Notes: generated by a model from the sequence alone, not told the origin. A DNA stretch of 64,000 nucleotides from Streptomyces xantholiticus (GCF_014651015.1 NZ_BMWB01000028.1:1-64000); one strand, 5' to 3'. Positions 1-8,194 are shown, counted from the first letter of the stretch. A program made the numbers and translations.

Positions 1-1
1 C

Positions 2-85
2 CGCATCAGCGTCCTGTTCGCCATGCTCCGCGACGGCACCTTCTACGAACCCCGCACACCCGACGACATCGAACTCGCCGCATAA
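2..85 (+). CDS. Transposase C-terminus, probably IS110-type (cut by window edge)
   Basis: The frame is open from the left edge and ends at a TAA at 83-85. The 27 visible residues contain RISVLFAMLRDGTFYEP, which resembles the extreme C-terminus of IS110-family transposases, where a helix with an AMLRDG-like segment precedes a short variable tail. The catalytic part lies outside the window, so intactness cannot be judged. The assignment rests on one short motif and could be another transposase family. Confidence 0.5.
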   Translation, partial: RISVLFAMLRDGTFYEPRTPDDIELAA

Positions 86-156
86 CCCCAACCACCCCAA
101 ACCCGACAGGGGCGCCTTGACGAAGGACATAGAGGCACCCCCCGCGTGCTGTGACG

Positions 157-600
157 TCAGTCGGCCGGGAACCGGGCCACCCAACGGCGTTGCCACAGTG
201 TTTCGACGGCCCGGTGGTGATGGTGCCTGCGCGTCCACGCAACAGCGTCCGCCGACGACACCCCCGCCAGGATGGCCAGGCAGGCTATGACGGTTCCGGT
301 GCGGCCGACGCCGCCCCCGCAGGCGACTTCGACGGCCGCGCCCGCCCGTGCCCGCTCGTGCAGGGCGTGGATATGCCGTACGGCCAGGTCGCGGTCGCGC
401 GGCAGCAGAAAGTCTGGCCACTCGATCCAGGCGCACTCCCACTCCAGCCCCATCTCGTGGCGGCGGCGCAGTCGGCTGGATCCCAGGTAGAGGGCGAAGT
501 CGGGCACGGGTCCGGCCGGTCGTGGGTGGCGCAGGCCGCGGCCGCGGACCCAGGAGCCGTCCGGGAGCTGGAGGGCGCCCGGCAGTGGTGCGTTGCTCAT
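157..600 (-). CDS. Dual-specificity/tyrosine phosphatase-like protein
   Basis: A 147-residue protein, probably a cysteine-dependent phosphatase. The active-site loop is visible as VACGGGVGRTG with the nucleophile Cys near residue 94 and the phosphate-binding Arg near residue 100. A WPDF segment near residue 62 would supply the general-acid Asp. The loop reads C-GGGVG-R, the CX5R spacing of the family, with Ala-Cys in place of the usual His-Cys. The ATG at 600 was chosen because it overlaps the upstream gene's stop by four bases, implying translational coupling with the CGNR regulator. A longer upstream start exists in frame but would overlap that gene heavily. The substrate is unknown. Confidence 0.75.
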   Translation of the reverse strand: MSNAPLPGALQLPDGSWVRGRGLRHPRPAGPVPDFALYLGSSRLRRRHEMGLEWECAWIEWPDFLLPRDRDLAVRHIHALHERARAGAAVEVACGGGVGRTGTVIACLAILAGVSSADAVAWTRRHHHHRAVETLWQRRWVARFPAD

Positions 601-1187
601 CGGGCCCCATTCCCGGCCCGCTGCCGGCTGCGGTGGCGGGCGACTTTCAATCGGTTGCCGCACCGGTCGGGCATGCAGTAGCGGCGGCGTCCAGCCCGGG
701 TGGTGTCGGCGAACACGCCGCGGCAGCCGGGGGCGGCGCAGTTTCGGAAACGCTCGTGACCGAGCGTGCGGACAACGCCGAGGAGGCCGACGGCCAAGAA
801 CGCCGCCAGCTCATCGGCGAGCGGTGCGCCCGCCGCGGTCGCCAGGTACCACTGCCACTGGCCTTCGTCATCGCGTCGCAGTACCGGCCCCCGGCCGGCG
901 CGTCCGACCAGCACGGCCGCGCCGGCGACGGCCTCCTCGGCCGTGACGGTCTCCATGATCGCGCGCAGCTCCCGGCGCAGCAGGTGCACCTGGGAGAGGT
1001 CTTCGCCGGTCGGCGGCTGTCCGTCCGTCACAGCGTCAGGCCGAAGGCCGTGTCTGCTCAGAAAGACTGTCAGCGCGTCGGTGTCCGGCAGCGCCTCTCC
1101 GGTGGTCGTCTGCACGGTGGGCGATGTGCAGACCAGCTCGGTCGCGACCGCCGCGCCCCTTGCGTAGTCGATGAGGGAGAACTCCAT
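597..1187 (-). CDS. CGNR zinc-finger transcriptional regulator (ABATE-type)
   Basis: A 196-residue protein with the layout of actinobacterial CGNR regulators: an N-terminal ligand-sensing ABATE-like region of about 130 residues, then a C-terminal zinc finger with CAAPGC near residue 150 and CMPDRCGNR near residue 170, followed by a basic tail. The family is known as a group of presumed stress-response regulators; the ligand here is unknown. It is the first gene of a two-gene unit with the phosphatase. A perfect palindrome over the likely transcription start (1209-1220) suggests autoregulation. Confidence 0.8.
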   Translation of the reverse strand: MEFSLIDYARGAAVATELVCTSPTVQTTTGEALPDTDALTVFLSRHGLRPDAVTDGQPPTGEDLSQVHLLRRELRAIMETVTAEEAVAGAAVLVGRAGRGPVLRRDDEGQWQWYLATAAGAPLADELAAFLAVGLLGVVRTLGHERFRNCAAPGCRGVFADTTRAGRRRYCMPDRCGNRLKVARHRSRQRAGNGAR

Positions 1188-1204
1188 GTTGCCCTCTCTG
1201 CGTA

Positions 1205-1235
1205 GTAACCCCTATAGGGGAACTATACCGGTTAC
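1205..1235 (-). promoter_or_regulatory. Promoter and nested palindromic operator of the CGNR gene
   Basis: On the minus strand a TATAGT -10-like box lies at 1222-1227. Directly downstream is the perfect 12-base palindrome CCCCTATAGGGG (1209-1220), and both are enclosed by GTAACC (1205-1210) and GGTTAC (1230-1235). A repressor bound here would cover the transcription start. Regulation by the CGNR protein itself is an inference. Confidence 0.55.
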
Positions 1236-1240
1236 TTGCT

Positions 1241-1521
1241 GACCGCGGGCGTCACTGTCCTTCCCCGCCTGCCCGGCCGATGTCAGGGGGCATCCGGAAT
1301 CGAGCGGACTTTCGCCGGGCTCCACCAGTCCCAACGCCTGTGGGTCCGTCATTAGATACGTGACGACATGCACCCGTCCCTCGAACTTCTCCTGGTTCAC
1401 ACTGGTTGGCGGAGGTTCGGCGTCCCACGCTTGCGCGCGGCGGCCTGTAATCCACCGGACAGGGGTTGCCATCTAAAGCGTGGCATCAGCCCGAAGTACC
1501 CGCCCCCACGAGCGCTACAGG
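1241..1521. other. Intergenic stretch, no supported gene
   Basis: Upstream of the CGNR promoter and downstream of the LAL regulator's stop. A minus-strand frame from a GTG at about 1400 to 1212 would encode some 62 residues, but it overlaps the promoter, has no convincing ribosome-binding site and matches nothing I recognise. Confidence 0.3.
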
Positions 1522-4200
1522 TCAGTGGTCCAGCTCGGTCGCGCGCGACGGTGGTGGGTTGGAATTCGTGCCGAGTGCGTCGGCGAGTTCACGGCGAGTG
1601 GTAACGCCGAGCTTGACGTAGGCGTGCTGGAGGTGGTTGTCAATGGTGCGTACTGACAGGTGGAGGGCGGTGGCGATGTCTCTGCTCGAGGTGCCGACGG
1701 CGGCGAGGAGTACGACCTCGCGTTCTCGGGCAGTGAGTGCGGCGGTGGCCTCAGTGGTGGTCAGCAGCGGGGTACGGGAGCCCTGGCAGCGCGCTGCATA
1801 TGCCTGGGCCTGCTGGGCAGCGGCGGCCGCCCGGCGAGCCTGACCTGTCCGCCGCCAGGCAGCGGCGGCCACGGTGGCTGCCTCCGCGGCCAGAAGGACC
1901 GCGCCGATCTGCTCCAGCTCGCCGGCTGCGGCCAGGAGCCGGTCGGGATCGTCTGCGGCCAGAGCAGCAGCCAGATGAGCACGAGCCGGAGCGAAGCCCC
2001 CGTCGCAGACCTCGGCCAGCTCCGCGAGCCGGTCGGCCACGTCCCTGGCGCCTCCCAGCCGAGCGACATCGGTCAACAGCGTCCCCTCGGCACTCACATG
2101 GCCCCGTGCCCGGGCCGAGCGGGCTGCCTCGCTGAGAACCGTCCTGGCCTGCGTCAACTGGCCCCGCGCGGCAAGCAGCCAGGCCTCCCCGAGACGCTCG
2201 TGCCCCTCCCAATAGCCCGTATGAGGCGGGTAGTTGTCGATCTCCGCCAGGGTTGCCTCGGCGGCGTCGATGTCACCCGAAACAGCGCAGGCGGCGGCCA
2301 GGCCGGAGGCAGCGAGTCGCAGGCCCAGTGGCAACCGGTGGTTGCGGCCCCGGGCAAGGGCTTCGGCGAACCAGCGGCGGGCATCAGCAGAGCGACCGGC
2401 CAGCCAGGTGCTCTGTGCCAGCGCAAAAGCCGCCCACGCCTGAGGCAACGGTGCGTGCTCGTGCACAGCGGCTGTGTAGGCCCGGTCGGCAGCCTGCTGC
2501 GCACGGTCCAGGCGTCCGGCACCGCACCAGGCATAGGCGGCGTACACCAGTTGGAAGGCTGCTGTCTGGATGACGACTTTGTCGGCTGCCGTCCGGTGCT
2601 GCACATACGCCTGCTCGGACAGCTCCGCAGCCTCCGTTGCCCGCCCCACTGCCAGCAGGGCTGCCGACTTCAACGCCAGCCCGAACAGCCGCACGCGTGG
2701 GTCCGGCATGTCCTCGATGTCACGCAACACCTCCAGTCCGCGAGTGGGGGAGTCGTTCCAAATCCGCATGCAACTCTCATTGACCGCCAAGATCTTCCGT
2801 ACCATCGGATCCCTGGCCTCCGCCAGCGCTGCGGTGTTGACCGCGAGGGCCTCTTCGGTGCGAGCCGCTGACCAGAACAAGCTCTGGGTCCGCTCCATCA
2901 CTACTGCCAGGCGTTGGCCCTCGTCTGCCGCGAGAGCCTCGGCTTGAGCGAATGCGTCCTCGGCCTTGGCGAAGTCCCCCAGCTCAAAATGGGACTCCCC
3001 GAGCAGGACACGGCTCTCGGTGGTGTGGTGCTCGTTCGGCAGCGCCTGCAGCAGTGTGACAACGTGCGGGTAGTCGCGGGCGTAGCGCGCCAGGGTGGCA
3101 GCCTGGACCAGCATGTCCGGGTCGGCGGTGCCGGTGGCGGCCAGTTGCCAGGTGGCGATATGCAGCGCGTCGTCCCGGCGCCTGCCACCATGGGACTGGA
3201 GCTGCTCGACCTGTTGCAGCAACAGGTCGCGTCGGCGAACGGTCGGGATGCCTGCCCGCAGCACCTCCCCGTACAGGGGGTGCGCGAGTTGCATGGTGGT
3301 GCGGCGCCGGTCGGCCATGACCTGGACCAGTCCCGTTTCTTCAAGGCCGGCCAGCACGTCCGCCGAGGCGAGCCGCTGGGCGTCGGTCAGCGACACCGGC
3401 TCGCACAGAGCCAGCAGGTCCAGTACCTGACGGGCTCGAGTGTCCGCCGCGGCCAACCGGGCCCCGATCAGTGTGGCCAGCCGAGGCGTACTGACCAGCC
3501 ATCCCTTGTCCAGTTCCCAGATCTCCCCATCACTGACCAGCGTCCCCGCGGCCAGGGCGCCCAGCACCAACTCCCGCAGGTACAGCGCAATGCCGCCGGA
3601 TGCGGTATGCAGCTCGTGCAGGGTGCGCCGCCCAACCACCGCCCCGAGAGCGGCCTGCATCACCGCCTCCAGCTGCTTTGGGCCGAACGGCGAAAGGTCG
3701 ATCCGGTGCACCGCGTCCCCGTGACACAGTGTCTCGACGGCCTCGCCGACCGGTCCCCCCGTGCGCACCGTGCTGATCAGCCGCACGACGCCCTCGTCCA
3801 GCAGCTGCCGCAGCAGCACCGCCGAGGCCGAGTCCAAGAGATGCAAGTCATCCACGAGAACCGCCCACCGGCGAGCCCGCGACGGCCCGGCCAGCGCACG
3901 AGCGACCTCGGCGAAACCCTTGACGGGATCGGAAAGATCCACACCGGCTGGAATGAGGTGCGCGATCGCCCCCAGGGGCACTGTGGCCGCTACTGCGGAC
4001 GCTGTGGCCCGCCCACCCTCGAAACCTGCCTGGACCGCCCGGGCCAGGCACTCCTCGGCCAGCCGGGACTTGCCCACACCGGCCGGGCCGGAGATCACAA
4101 GCCCCTGGCAGCTCCGTTTCGCCCAGGCTCCCGTGAATTCCTCCAATTCATTTTCCCTGCCTACCAGCGGCCACCGCAATGGCATTTGCTGCACGTCCAT
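1522..4200 (-). CDS. LuxR-family transcriptional regulator, LAL type (ATPase plus HTH)
   Basis: A large 892-residue regulator. The N-terminus carries a Walker A motif GPAGVGKSR at residues 38-46 and a Walker B-like VLVDDLHLLD. A long helical TPR-like middle follows, and the last 70 residues form a LuxR helix-turn-helix containing TAREREVVLLAAVG and SVRTIDNHLQHAYVKLGV. This is the domain order and size of LAL activators (MalT-like ATPases common in Streptomyces clusters). The ATG at 4200 was preferred over an upstream start because AGGAGG lies six bases before it. The adjacent co-directional hydrolase is a possible target, but nothing proves it. Confidence 0.9.
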   Translation of the reverse strand: MDVQQMPLRWPLVGRENELEEFTGAWAKRSCQGLVISGPAGVGKSRLAEECLARAVQAGFEGGRATASAVAATVPLGAIAHLIPAGVDLSDPVKGFAEVARALAGPSRARRWAVLVDDLHLLDSASAVLLRQLLDEGVVRLISTVRTGGPVGEAVETLCHGDAVHRIDLSPFGPKQLEAVMQAALGAVVGRRTLHELHTASGGIALYLRELVLGALAAGTLVSDGEIWELDKGWLVSTPRLATLIGARLAAADTRARQVLDLLALCEPVSLTDAQRLASADVLAGLEETGLVQVMADRRRTTMQLAHPLYGEVLRAGIPTVRRRDLLLQQVEQLQSHGGRRRDDALHIATWQLAATGTADPDMLVQAATLARYARDYPHVVTLLQALPNEHHTTESRVLLGESHFELGDFAKAEDAFAQAEALAADEGQRLAVVMERTQSLFWSAARTEEALAVNTAALAEARDPMVRKILAVNESCMRIWNDSPTRGLEVLRDIEDMPDPRVRLFGLALKSAALLAVGRATEAAELSEQAYVQHRTAADKVVIQTAAFQLVYAAYAWCGAGRLDRAQQAADRAYTAAVHEHAPLPQAWAAFALAQSTWLAGRSADARRWFAEALARGRNHRLPLGLRLAASGLAAACAVSGDIDAAEATLAEIDNYPPHTGYWEGHERLGEAWLLAARGQLTQARTVLSEAARSARARGHVSAEGTLLTDVARLGGARDVADRLAELAEVCDGGFAPARAHLAAALAADDPDRLLAAAGELEQIGAVLLAAEAATVAAAAWRRTGQARRAAAAAQQAQAYAARCQGSRTPLLTTTEATAALTAREREVVLLAAVGTSSRDIATALHLSVRTIDNHLQHAYVKLGVTTRRELADALGTNSNPPPSRATELDH

Positions 4201-4319
4201 GGCAGCCTCCTGACGTCGTCCCACCCGGCGAATATACGAAATCTTCGGTGCCGTCCCCGTCCAGGCCGGCACACGGGCCGCAGGAGCTGTGCGCCAGGCC
4301 GGTGTGGCGGCGCAGCCGA
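4201..4319. other. Short gap between hydrolase and LAL regulator
   Basis: Holds the ribosome-binding site of the LAL regulator. No hairpin obvious enough to call a terminator was seen, so read-through from the hydrolase gene is possible. Confidence 0.4.
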
Positions 4320-5774
4320 TCAGCGGCCGCTGCCCGGGCGATGGACGCTGAGGTCGCCGTAGGTGGACAGAACGCCGGTCAGGCCGCCCGGTCTGTGACG
4401 CAGCGTGGAGTCCAGGAAGGCGAGAGAGACAGCGGCGACGAGACGCGGGCTCTCGGTACGGCCCAGAGACCCGACCATCGAGGGCACCGGCGGCAGGTAA
4501 AGAGGGGCGTCCATGAATGTGAGGTGTGCGGCGCCGGGGATGGTGAGCCGGTAGCTCGTCGCGGTGTTGAGCTCGAGGACTTTGTTGAGGCGAGGTATGT
4601 AACCCGGGTCGGTTTCCTGGGTGATGGCTTGGGTGAGGGCGAGCGCCGGCTGGTGGAAGGAGCGCGGGGTGGGGTCGTGGGGATAGCCGTCCAGGTCCAT
4701 GACGGCATCGAACCGGCGGTCCTGGCGGGCGGCCTGCAGGGCGGCACCGCCACCCATGGAGTGGCCGGTCACCGCGGCCCGGCCGGTGTCCAGGCGTCCG
4801 GTCAGCGGGCCCGAGATCTCACCTCGGTCGAGACGGCCCAGCTGAGTGAGGACGAAGCTGAGGTCGGCGGCCCGGATCCCTGACGTTTCGGCGGACCGTT
4901 TCTGGTCTTCGTCCGGGTCGCCGGTGGAGGCGATCTTGGTGTTGAGCGTTCGGCCGTCGGCGAGGACGACGGCGGAGGAGTCGTAGGGGTGGTCGAGGGC
5001 GGCGACCACATAGCCGTGGCTGGCCAGTTCCTCGGCCCAGGCGGTGTTCTGTGTGCGCACTCCCCCCAGCCCGGGAGAGAAGAGCACGACCGGGAACCGT
5101 CCGCCACTGCCGGCCACCGGGGCGTTGAAGACCGAATGGGTGTGCGCACGCGGGACGCCGTCGACCAGGAAGCCGGGCAGGCCGACGTAGCGCGCGAGGG
5201 CGTCGGAGACGGTGCGCGCCTCGTGCTCCGTGCGCCCGAGGTACTGGGCACGTTGCGCGCCTGCGGGACTCTTCTGAGCGGGGTACCAGAGCTGGACCAC
5301 GACCGTGCGCCGGTCTCCGCGTTCGGGAGTGGCGTTCTCGGGGCGGTGCGGGTCGGTCCACTGCATCACGCGCGTGCCCACCGCGAAGTGGCCTGACGGC
5401 TCGGGGAACACGGGTACGGGAAAGGCCCAGGCGGCCGCCGGGCCCGCGGCGATCAGGCCGACGCAGGCCACCGATCCCGGCAACGCCGGCCACCACCGGG
5501 CCCGCCTCGTCGGCCGGCCCGTACCTCGTCGTAGAAGAGGAAATACGGCGAACGGCAACGCGAAGGCAGCGCCTGCCAGTACCGGCAGCATCTGCCAGCG
5601 GATCCCCACCACGCTCAGCACGATCGCGGACAGCACGAAAACCGCCCCCGCCGCGATCGTGACGGGTGGGCGGGCGGCGGGGGGAAGCCAGCGCGCCGGC
5701 ACCAGCGCGACGGCACCCAGCAGGGCAAGGATTTCCAGGGAGGACATGTGCAGTCCCGTGATGATCTCGGTCAC
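4320..5774 (-). CDS. Membrane-anchored alpha/beta hydrolase (PAF-acetylhydrolase/dienelactone-hydrolase type)
   Basis: A 484-residue protein. The first 140 residues hold about four hydrophobic segments that should anchor it in the membrane. The rest is an alpha/beta hydrolase with an oxyanion-like VVLFSPGLGG stretch, ASHGYVVAALDHPYDSS, and the nucleophile elbow GHSMGGG with Ser near residue 339. A C-terminal GAAHLTFMD could supply the catalytic His. The fold matches PAF-acetylhydrolase isoform II/chlorophyllase-like enzymes; the substrate is unknown. The start is uncertain: GTG at 5774 or ATG at 5747. Two 17-base direct repeats just upstream probably belong to its promoter. Confidence 0.75.
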   Translation of the reverse strand: MTEIITGLHMSSLEILALLGAVALVPARWLPPAARPPVTIAAGAVFVLSAIVLSVVGIRWQMLPVLAGAAFALPFAVFPLLRRGTGRPTRRARWWPALPGSVACVGLIAAGPAAAWAFPVPVFPEPSGHFAVGTRVMQWTDPHRPENATPERGDRRTVVVQLWYPAQKSPAGAQRAQYLGRTEHEARTVSDALARYVGLPGFLVDGVPRAHTHSVFNAPVAGSGGRFPVVLFSPGLGGVRTQNTAWAEELASHGYVVAALDHPYDSSAVVLADGRTLNTKIASTGDPDEDQKRSAETSGIRAADLSFVLTQLGRLDRGEISGPLTGRLDTGRAAVTGHSMGGGAALQAARQDRRFDAVMDLDGYPHDPTPRSFHQPALALTQAITQETDPGYIPRLNKVLELNTATSYRLTIPGAAHLTFMDAPLYLPPVPSMVGSLGRTESPRLVAAVSLAFLDSTLRHRPGGLTGVLSTYGDLSVHRPGSGR

Positions 5775-5833
5775 CCGGCCATCCTCGGCGCGAGGTACGC
5801 GCTGCCGCATCGATCCCGGGTCGCAATCGTGTG

Positions 5834-5884
5834 CAACCGGAGTCGCATCCGACGCATGGCGCCTGTACAACCGGAGTCGCATCC
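5834..5884 (-). promoter_or_regulatory. Pair of 17-base direct repeats upstream of the hydrolase
   Basis: The sequence CAACCGGAGTCGCATCC occurs at 5834-5850 and again at 5868-5884, a period of 34 bases, with near-identity extending a few bases left (GTGCAACC versus GTACAACC). On the minus strand each unit contains a TTGCAC or TTGTAC element that could act as a -35 box. The arrangement suggests binding sites for an activator or repressor of the hydrolase gene. Confidence 0.5.
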
Positions 5885-5940
5885 AAGGCTCGGCCTTCGG
5901 GGACAGCCGTGTCGAAGCCGTAGGGGCGCCGTAGCGGCCA

Positions 5941-6063
5941 GCGGGTCCAACTGGCGTGCAGAAGAACGCTGACGAGTACGGCATGGACAGTTCACGGATC
6001 TCGCTCGGCGGCATGTCGGCGGGTGGCACACTGGCGATGAACACCGCCTACCGCCTCCACACT
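5941..6063 (+). pseudogene. Alpha/beta-hydrolase (esterase) gene fragment
   Basis: A plus-strand frame reads VQKNADEYGMDSSRISLGG followed by MSAGGTLA. This is the classic block of HSL/BD-FAE-type esterases: kNA-x-yG-D-xxRI, then the G-x-S-A-G-G nucleophile elbow. It opens after a stop and runs into the convergent GNAT gene with no further hydrolase features, so it is a 35-40 residue remnant. It differs from the neighbouring intact hydrolase, whose elbow is GHSMGG, so it is a relic of another gene. Confidence 0.6.
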
Positions 6064-6078
6064 GTGCTGAACCGCGCG

Positions 6079-6582
6079 TCATGCAGGCGCCAGCCGCTTT
6101 TCGAACCACAAGTCAGAGAATGTGCAGTCGTTGTGCGCAGGGATCTCCACATAACCGTGGCGCGCATAGAGCGCCCGCGCCTCCACCAGGTCAATCCGAG
6201 TGTCCAGGACCAGTCGCCGCGCTCCCAGGTCGAGAGCCGCCTTCTCGACGGCTTCCAGGAGCAGGTCCGCACCACCTTTCCCCCGCACCTCCTTGGTCAG
6301 AAAGACCCGCTTCACTTCGGCCGTGCCCGGCTCCAGCAGATGCACCCCGGCGCAGCCCACGGCCTCGCCGCCGTACCGTGCGACGAGCAAGGTGCCCGAA
6401 GGCGGCCCGAATTCCGCACCGGTCGCCGCGACGATTTCTTGCTCCAACTCGTCCGAGTAGTCTTTCAGAAGCCCGAACTCGCGTTGGTACCAGCGGTCGC
6501 TGATCTCCGTGTAATACGCCCGCCAAAGAGCCCTCGCCGCTTTGGAGTCGAAGGGTTCGGGGGCGATGGTCCATGACGTCAT
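6079..6582 (-). CDS. GNAT-family N-acetyltransferase
   Basis: A 167-residue protein of the usual single-domain GNAT length. The acetyl-CoA-binding motif A is visible as VKRVFLTKEVRGKGGADLLL around residues 88-107 (pattern R/Q-x-x-G-x-G/A). A DTRIDLVEARALYARHGYVE segment forms the C-terminal motif B region. Such enzymes transfer acetyl groups from acetyl-CoA to amines; the acceptor is unknown. It is monocistronic, and the esterase fragment runs up to its 3' end. Confidence 0.85.
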   Translation of the reverse strand: MTSWTIAPEPFDSKAARALWRAYYTEISDRWYQREFGLLKDYSDELEQEIVAATGAEFGPPSGTLLVARYGGEAVGCAGVHLLEPGTAEVKRVFLTKEVRGKGGADLLLEAVEKAALDLGARRLVLDTRIDLVEARALYARHGYVEIPAHNDCTFSDLWFEKRLAPA

Positions 6583-6699
6583 GGCACCGATAGTCGGGCC
6601 AAGGCTTTACACAGCGCAACCAAATACGATGTGACGCCATCGATCAGCCGTGAAATCAGCCTGCGGGTCACTCATCGTGAAGCAACGCTCACAAGATCG

Positions 6700-6885
6700 C
6701 TAGCGCATCGCGAATGCACGTGCCACGATGCAGGTGGCGAACTGGGCCGGTGCTCCCCAACTGCCGTTGACCCAAGTGCCACAACTTGTTGCGGCCTGCG
6801 CAGGGCTGGACGGCACCAGTGTCGGCAGACCACTGGTGACGACGGGCAGGACAATGCTGAGACACTGACGTCCGGTTCGATGCAT
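6700..6885 (-). pseudogene. Truncated exported family-B protein (third copy, B3')
   Basis: A 61-codon frame with a signal-peptide-like N-terminus ending SPAQAAT. It is followed by TSCGTWVNGSWGAPAQFATC, which matches the mature start of the two intact family-B neighbours (TSCAGW...C and QSCSAW...C): the SC-xx-W motif and the second Cys at about the same distance. It stops after the second cysteine, so the C-terminal half with Cys 3 and 4 is missing. The hydrophobic core of the leader is weak. It may be a decayed copy or a short secreted peptide. It sits last in the array. Confidence 0.5.
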
Positions 6886-6921
6886 GGAAGGTGTCTTCTT
6901 CCTGTTCTCCCGCGCCTCGGG

Positions 6922-7692
6922 TCATGGGACGTCGTACAGCTTTCTGACGGTGTACATGAAGGAGCAGCCGCCGTCGGGCCCCGCTGTCGATTCCGTGTCG
7001 ATGGTGCGGTTGAGACCGTCCAACTGCGACGAGGTCAGTGGGCCGGTTGACCGATGTATCTGGCAGATGACGTCATCGCCGGAGCCCGAGTCGTAGTCCC
7101 GCCCATCAAGGTTGACGTCGACCGATTCTCCCGGCCGGACCGTCAGCAGCACCTTGTTGTTGCCCTTGGCGTACGCGCTGTCGCAGCGAGCGTAGGTGGC
7201 CGACACACAAAGGCCGCGATCCGCGAACTGGTAACCGCTCCAACCAGTCGGGGCCCATGCCTGGTTGGCCACCTCCGCCGGGGAGGCGGCCGCTGTCCCC
7301 GAGGAGGACCACGCGTTACCGAAGTCCCCGGTGCCGCCCCAGCGGCCTATGTTGCGTACCCCTTGACCGTCGTTCCCCCCTCCTGCGGCACTGGTGTGCA
7401 CGGATACCGAACCGTAGAAGTCGGCACATTCGGAATAGCCGCTGCCCGTCCAGCACGAGTGATCGTCAAGCTGGAAGAATCCCACCTTCACCAGAGTCAC
7501 TTCGACACGATATGAACTTGCCGCCGCTACGGCGCTGTCGGCGTGCACGGTGGGCACCACCACCGCAGCCGCTGCGACGAACAGGGCCGACAACTTCTTC
7601 CGTCTCACGCCCCTCGAACGCTCGGCTTGCGTTCTTGGATCGGCTGCATGGCTCACGCCGAGAGCCACCGCAGCAGCTGCCAATGTTTTCAT
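6922..7692 (-). CDS. Exported cysteine-rich protein, family A (copy A2)
   Basis: A 256-residue exported protein of unknown function, clearly paralogous to the product at 8254-8949. Shared landmarks in order are Y-x-VEVT, a DD, an AE/AD-x-YG block, Y-x-F-x-D...LC-x-S-x-TY-x-x-CDS, NNKV, DDV-x-C, G-x-LT-x-S-x-L-x-GL, and a final Cys near the C-terminus. Six mature cysteines are present, at equivalent positions to six of A1's eight. Translation probably starts at the ATG at 7692 (AAAGG seven bases upstream), but a second signal-like leader begins at a GTG at 7608 (RRKKLSALFVAAAAVVV, cleavage after AVAA). So the N-terminus carries two leader-like segments. Confidence 0.65.
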   Translation of the reverse strand: MKTLAAAAVALGVSHAADPRTQAERSRGVRRKKLSALFVAAAAVVVPTVHADSAVAAASSYRVEVTLVKVGFFQLDDHSCWTGSGYSECADFYGSVSVHTSAAGGGNDGQGVRNIGRWGGTGDFGNAWSSSGTAAASPAEVANQAWAPTGWSGYQFADRGLCVSATYARCDSAYAKGNNKVLLTVRPGESVDVNLDGRDYDSGSGDDVICQIHRSTGPLTSSQLDGLNRTIDTESTAGPDGGCSFMYTVRKLYDVP

Positions 7693-7744
7693 GCGAGCAC
7701 CTTTCATTTCCGTGGCGTGCCAGTCGTTCCGAATGCACTACGTG

Positions 7745-8194
7745 TCAGAACGTCCATGGCGATACCACTGCCTTCCATTGCCACGACCCAAAGGACGGAT
7801 TCCAGTACTGAATGGAGGCGACCGCGCGCTCGGAGTTGAGATCGGCGTTCGTGTCGTTCATTTCGAACGAAGCACACGTCCGAGTGGCCCCGGGGATGAG
7901 GGTCACGTCCGCACAGTTCGCATCACCGCCGAAGGGGTTCAGCAGGACTGTCTGACTCCCCAGGAATACGTTGCGTGCCCCGCCGTTGTAGATGTGAACA
8001 TGCCCGCCCTTCTTCTGGGTTGCCGCCTCCGTCCGTTCGGAGACGCACATGTTGACCGTCACCCCCGGGAGAGAGGTGTCGAATGCGCGCCAACCGGCAC
8101 AGGAGGTGCCGTCGACCGCTCTTGCCGGAGTGGCCAGTAGCATGAGTTCCGCCGCAGCGGTCAGAATGACTGCACCTGAAACTGCTTTCCGCAT
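7745..8194 (-). CDS. Exported four-cysteine protein, family B (copy B2)
   Basis: A 149-residue exported protein. A Sec signal (MRKAVSGAVILTAAAELMLL, cleavage near TPARA) is followed by about 120 mature residues with exactly four cysteines: SC-xx-W, a C after about 16 residues, a third in ANCADV, and a fourth in a PG-xxx-C motif (IPGATRTC). The same order occurs in the product at 9306-9725. The ATG at 8194 was chosen because the signal peptide begins there; a longer frame upstream overlaps gene A1. The fold and target are unknown. It lies 59 bases after A1 and 52 before A2, consistent with one transcript. Confidence 0.7.
   Translation of the reverse strand: MRKAVSGAVILTAAAELMLLATPARAVDGTSCAGWRAFDTSLPGVTVNMCVSERTEAATQKKGGHVHIYNGGARNVFLGSQTVLLNPFGGDANCADVTLIPGATRTCASFEMNDTNADLNSERAVASIQYWNPSFGSWQWKAVVSPWTF

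Noticed and set aside
151..1205. Long plus-strand open frames opposite the phosphatase and CGNR genes
   Set aside because: Their translations are Arg/Pro/Ala-rich without motifs; they are antisense shadows of two genes with clear catalytic and zinc-finger motifs.
2914..4362. 482-codon plus-strand frame opposite the LAL regulator
   Set aside because: Shadow of the minus-strand gene, which carries Walker A and LuxR helix-turn-helix motifs; no start or motif supports the plus frame.
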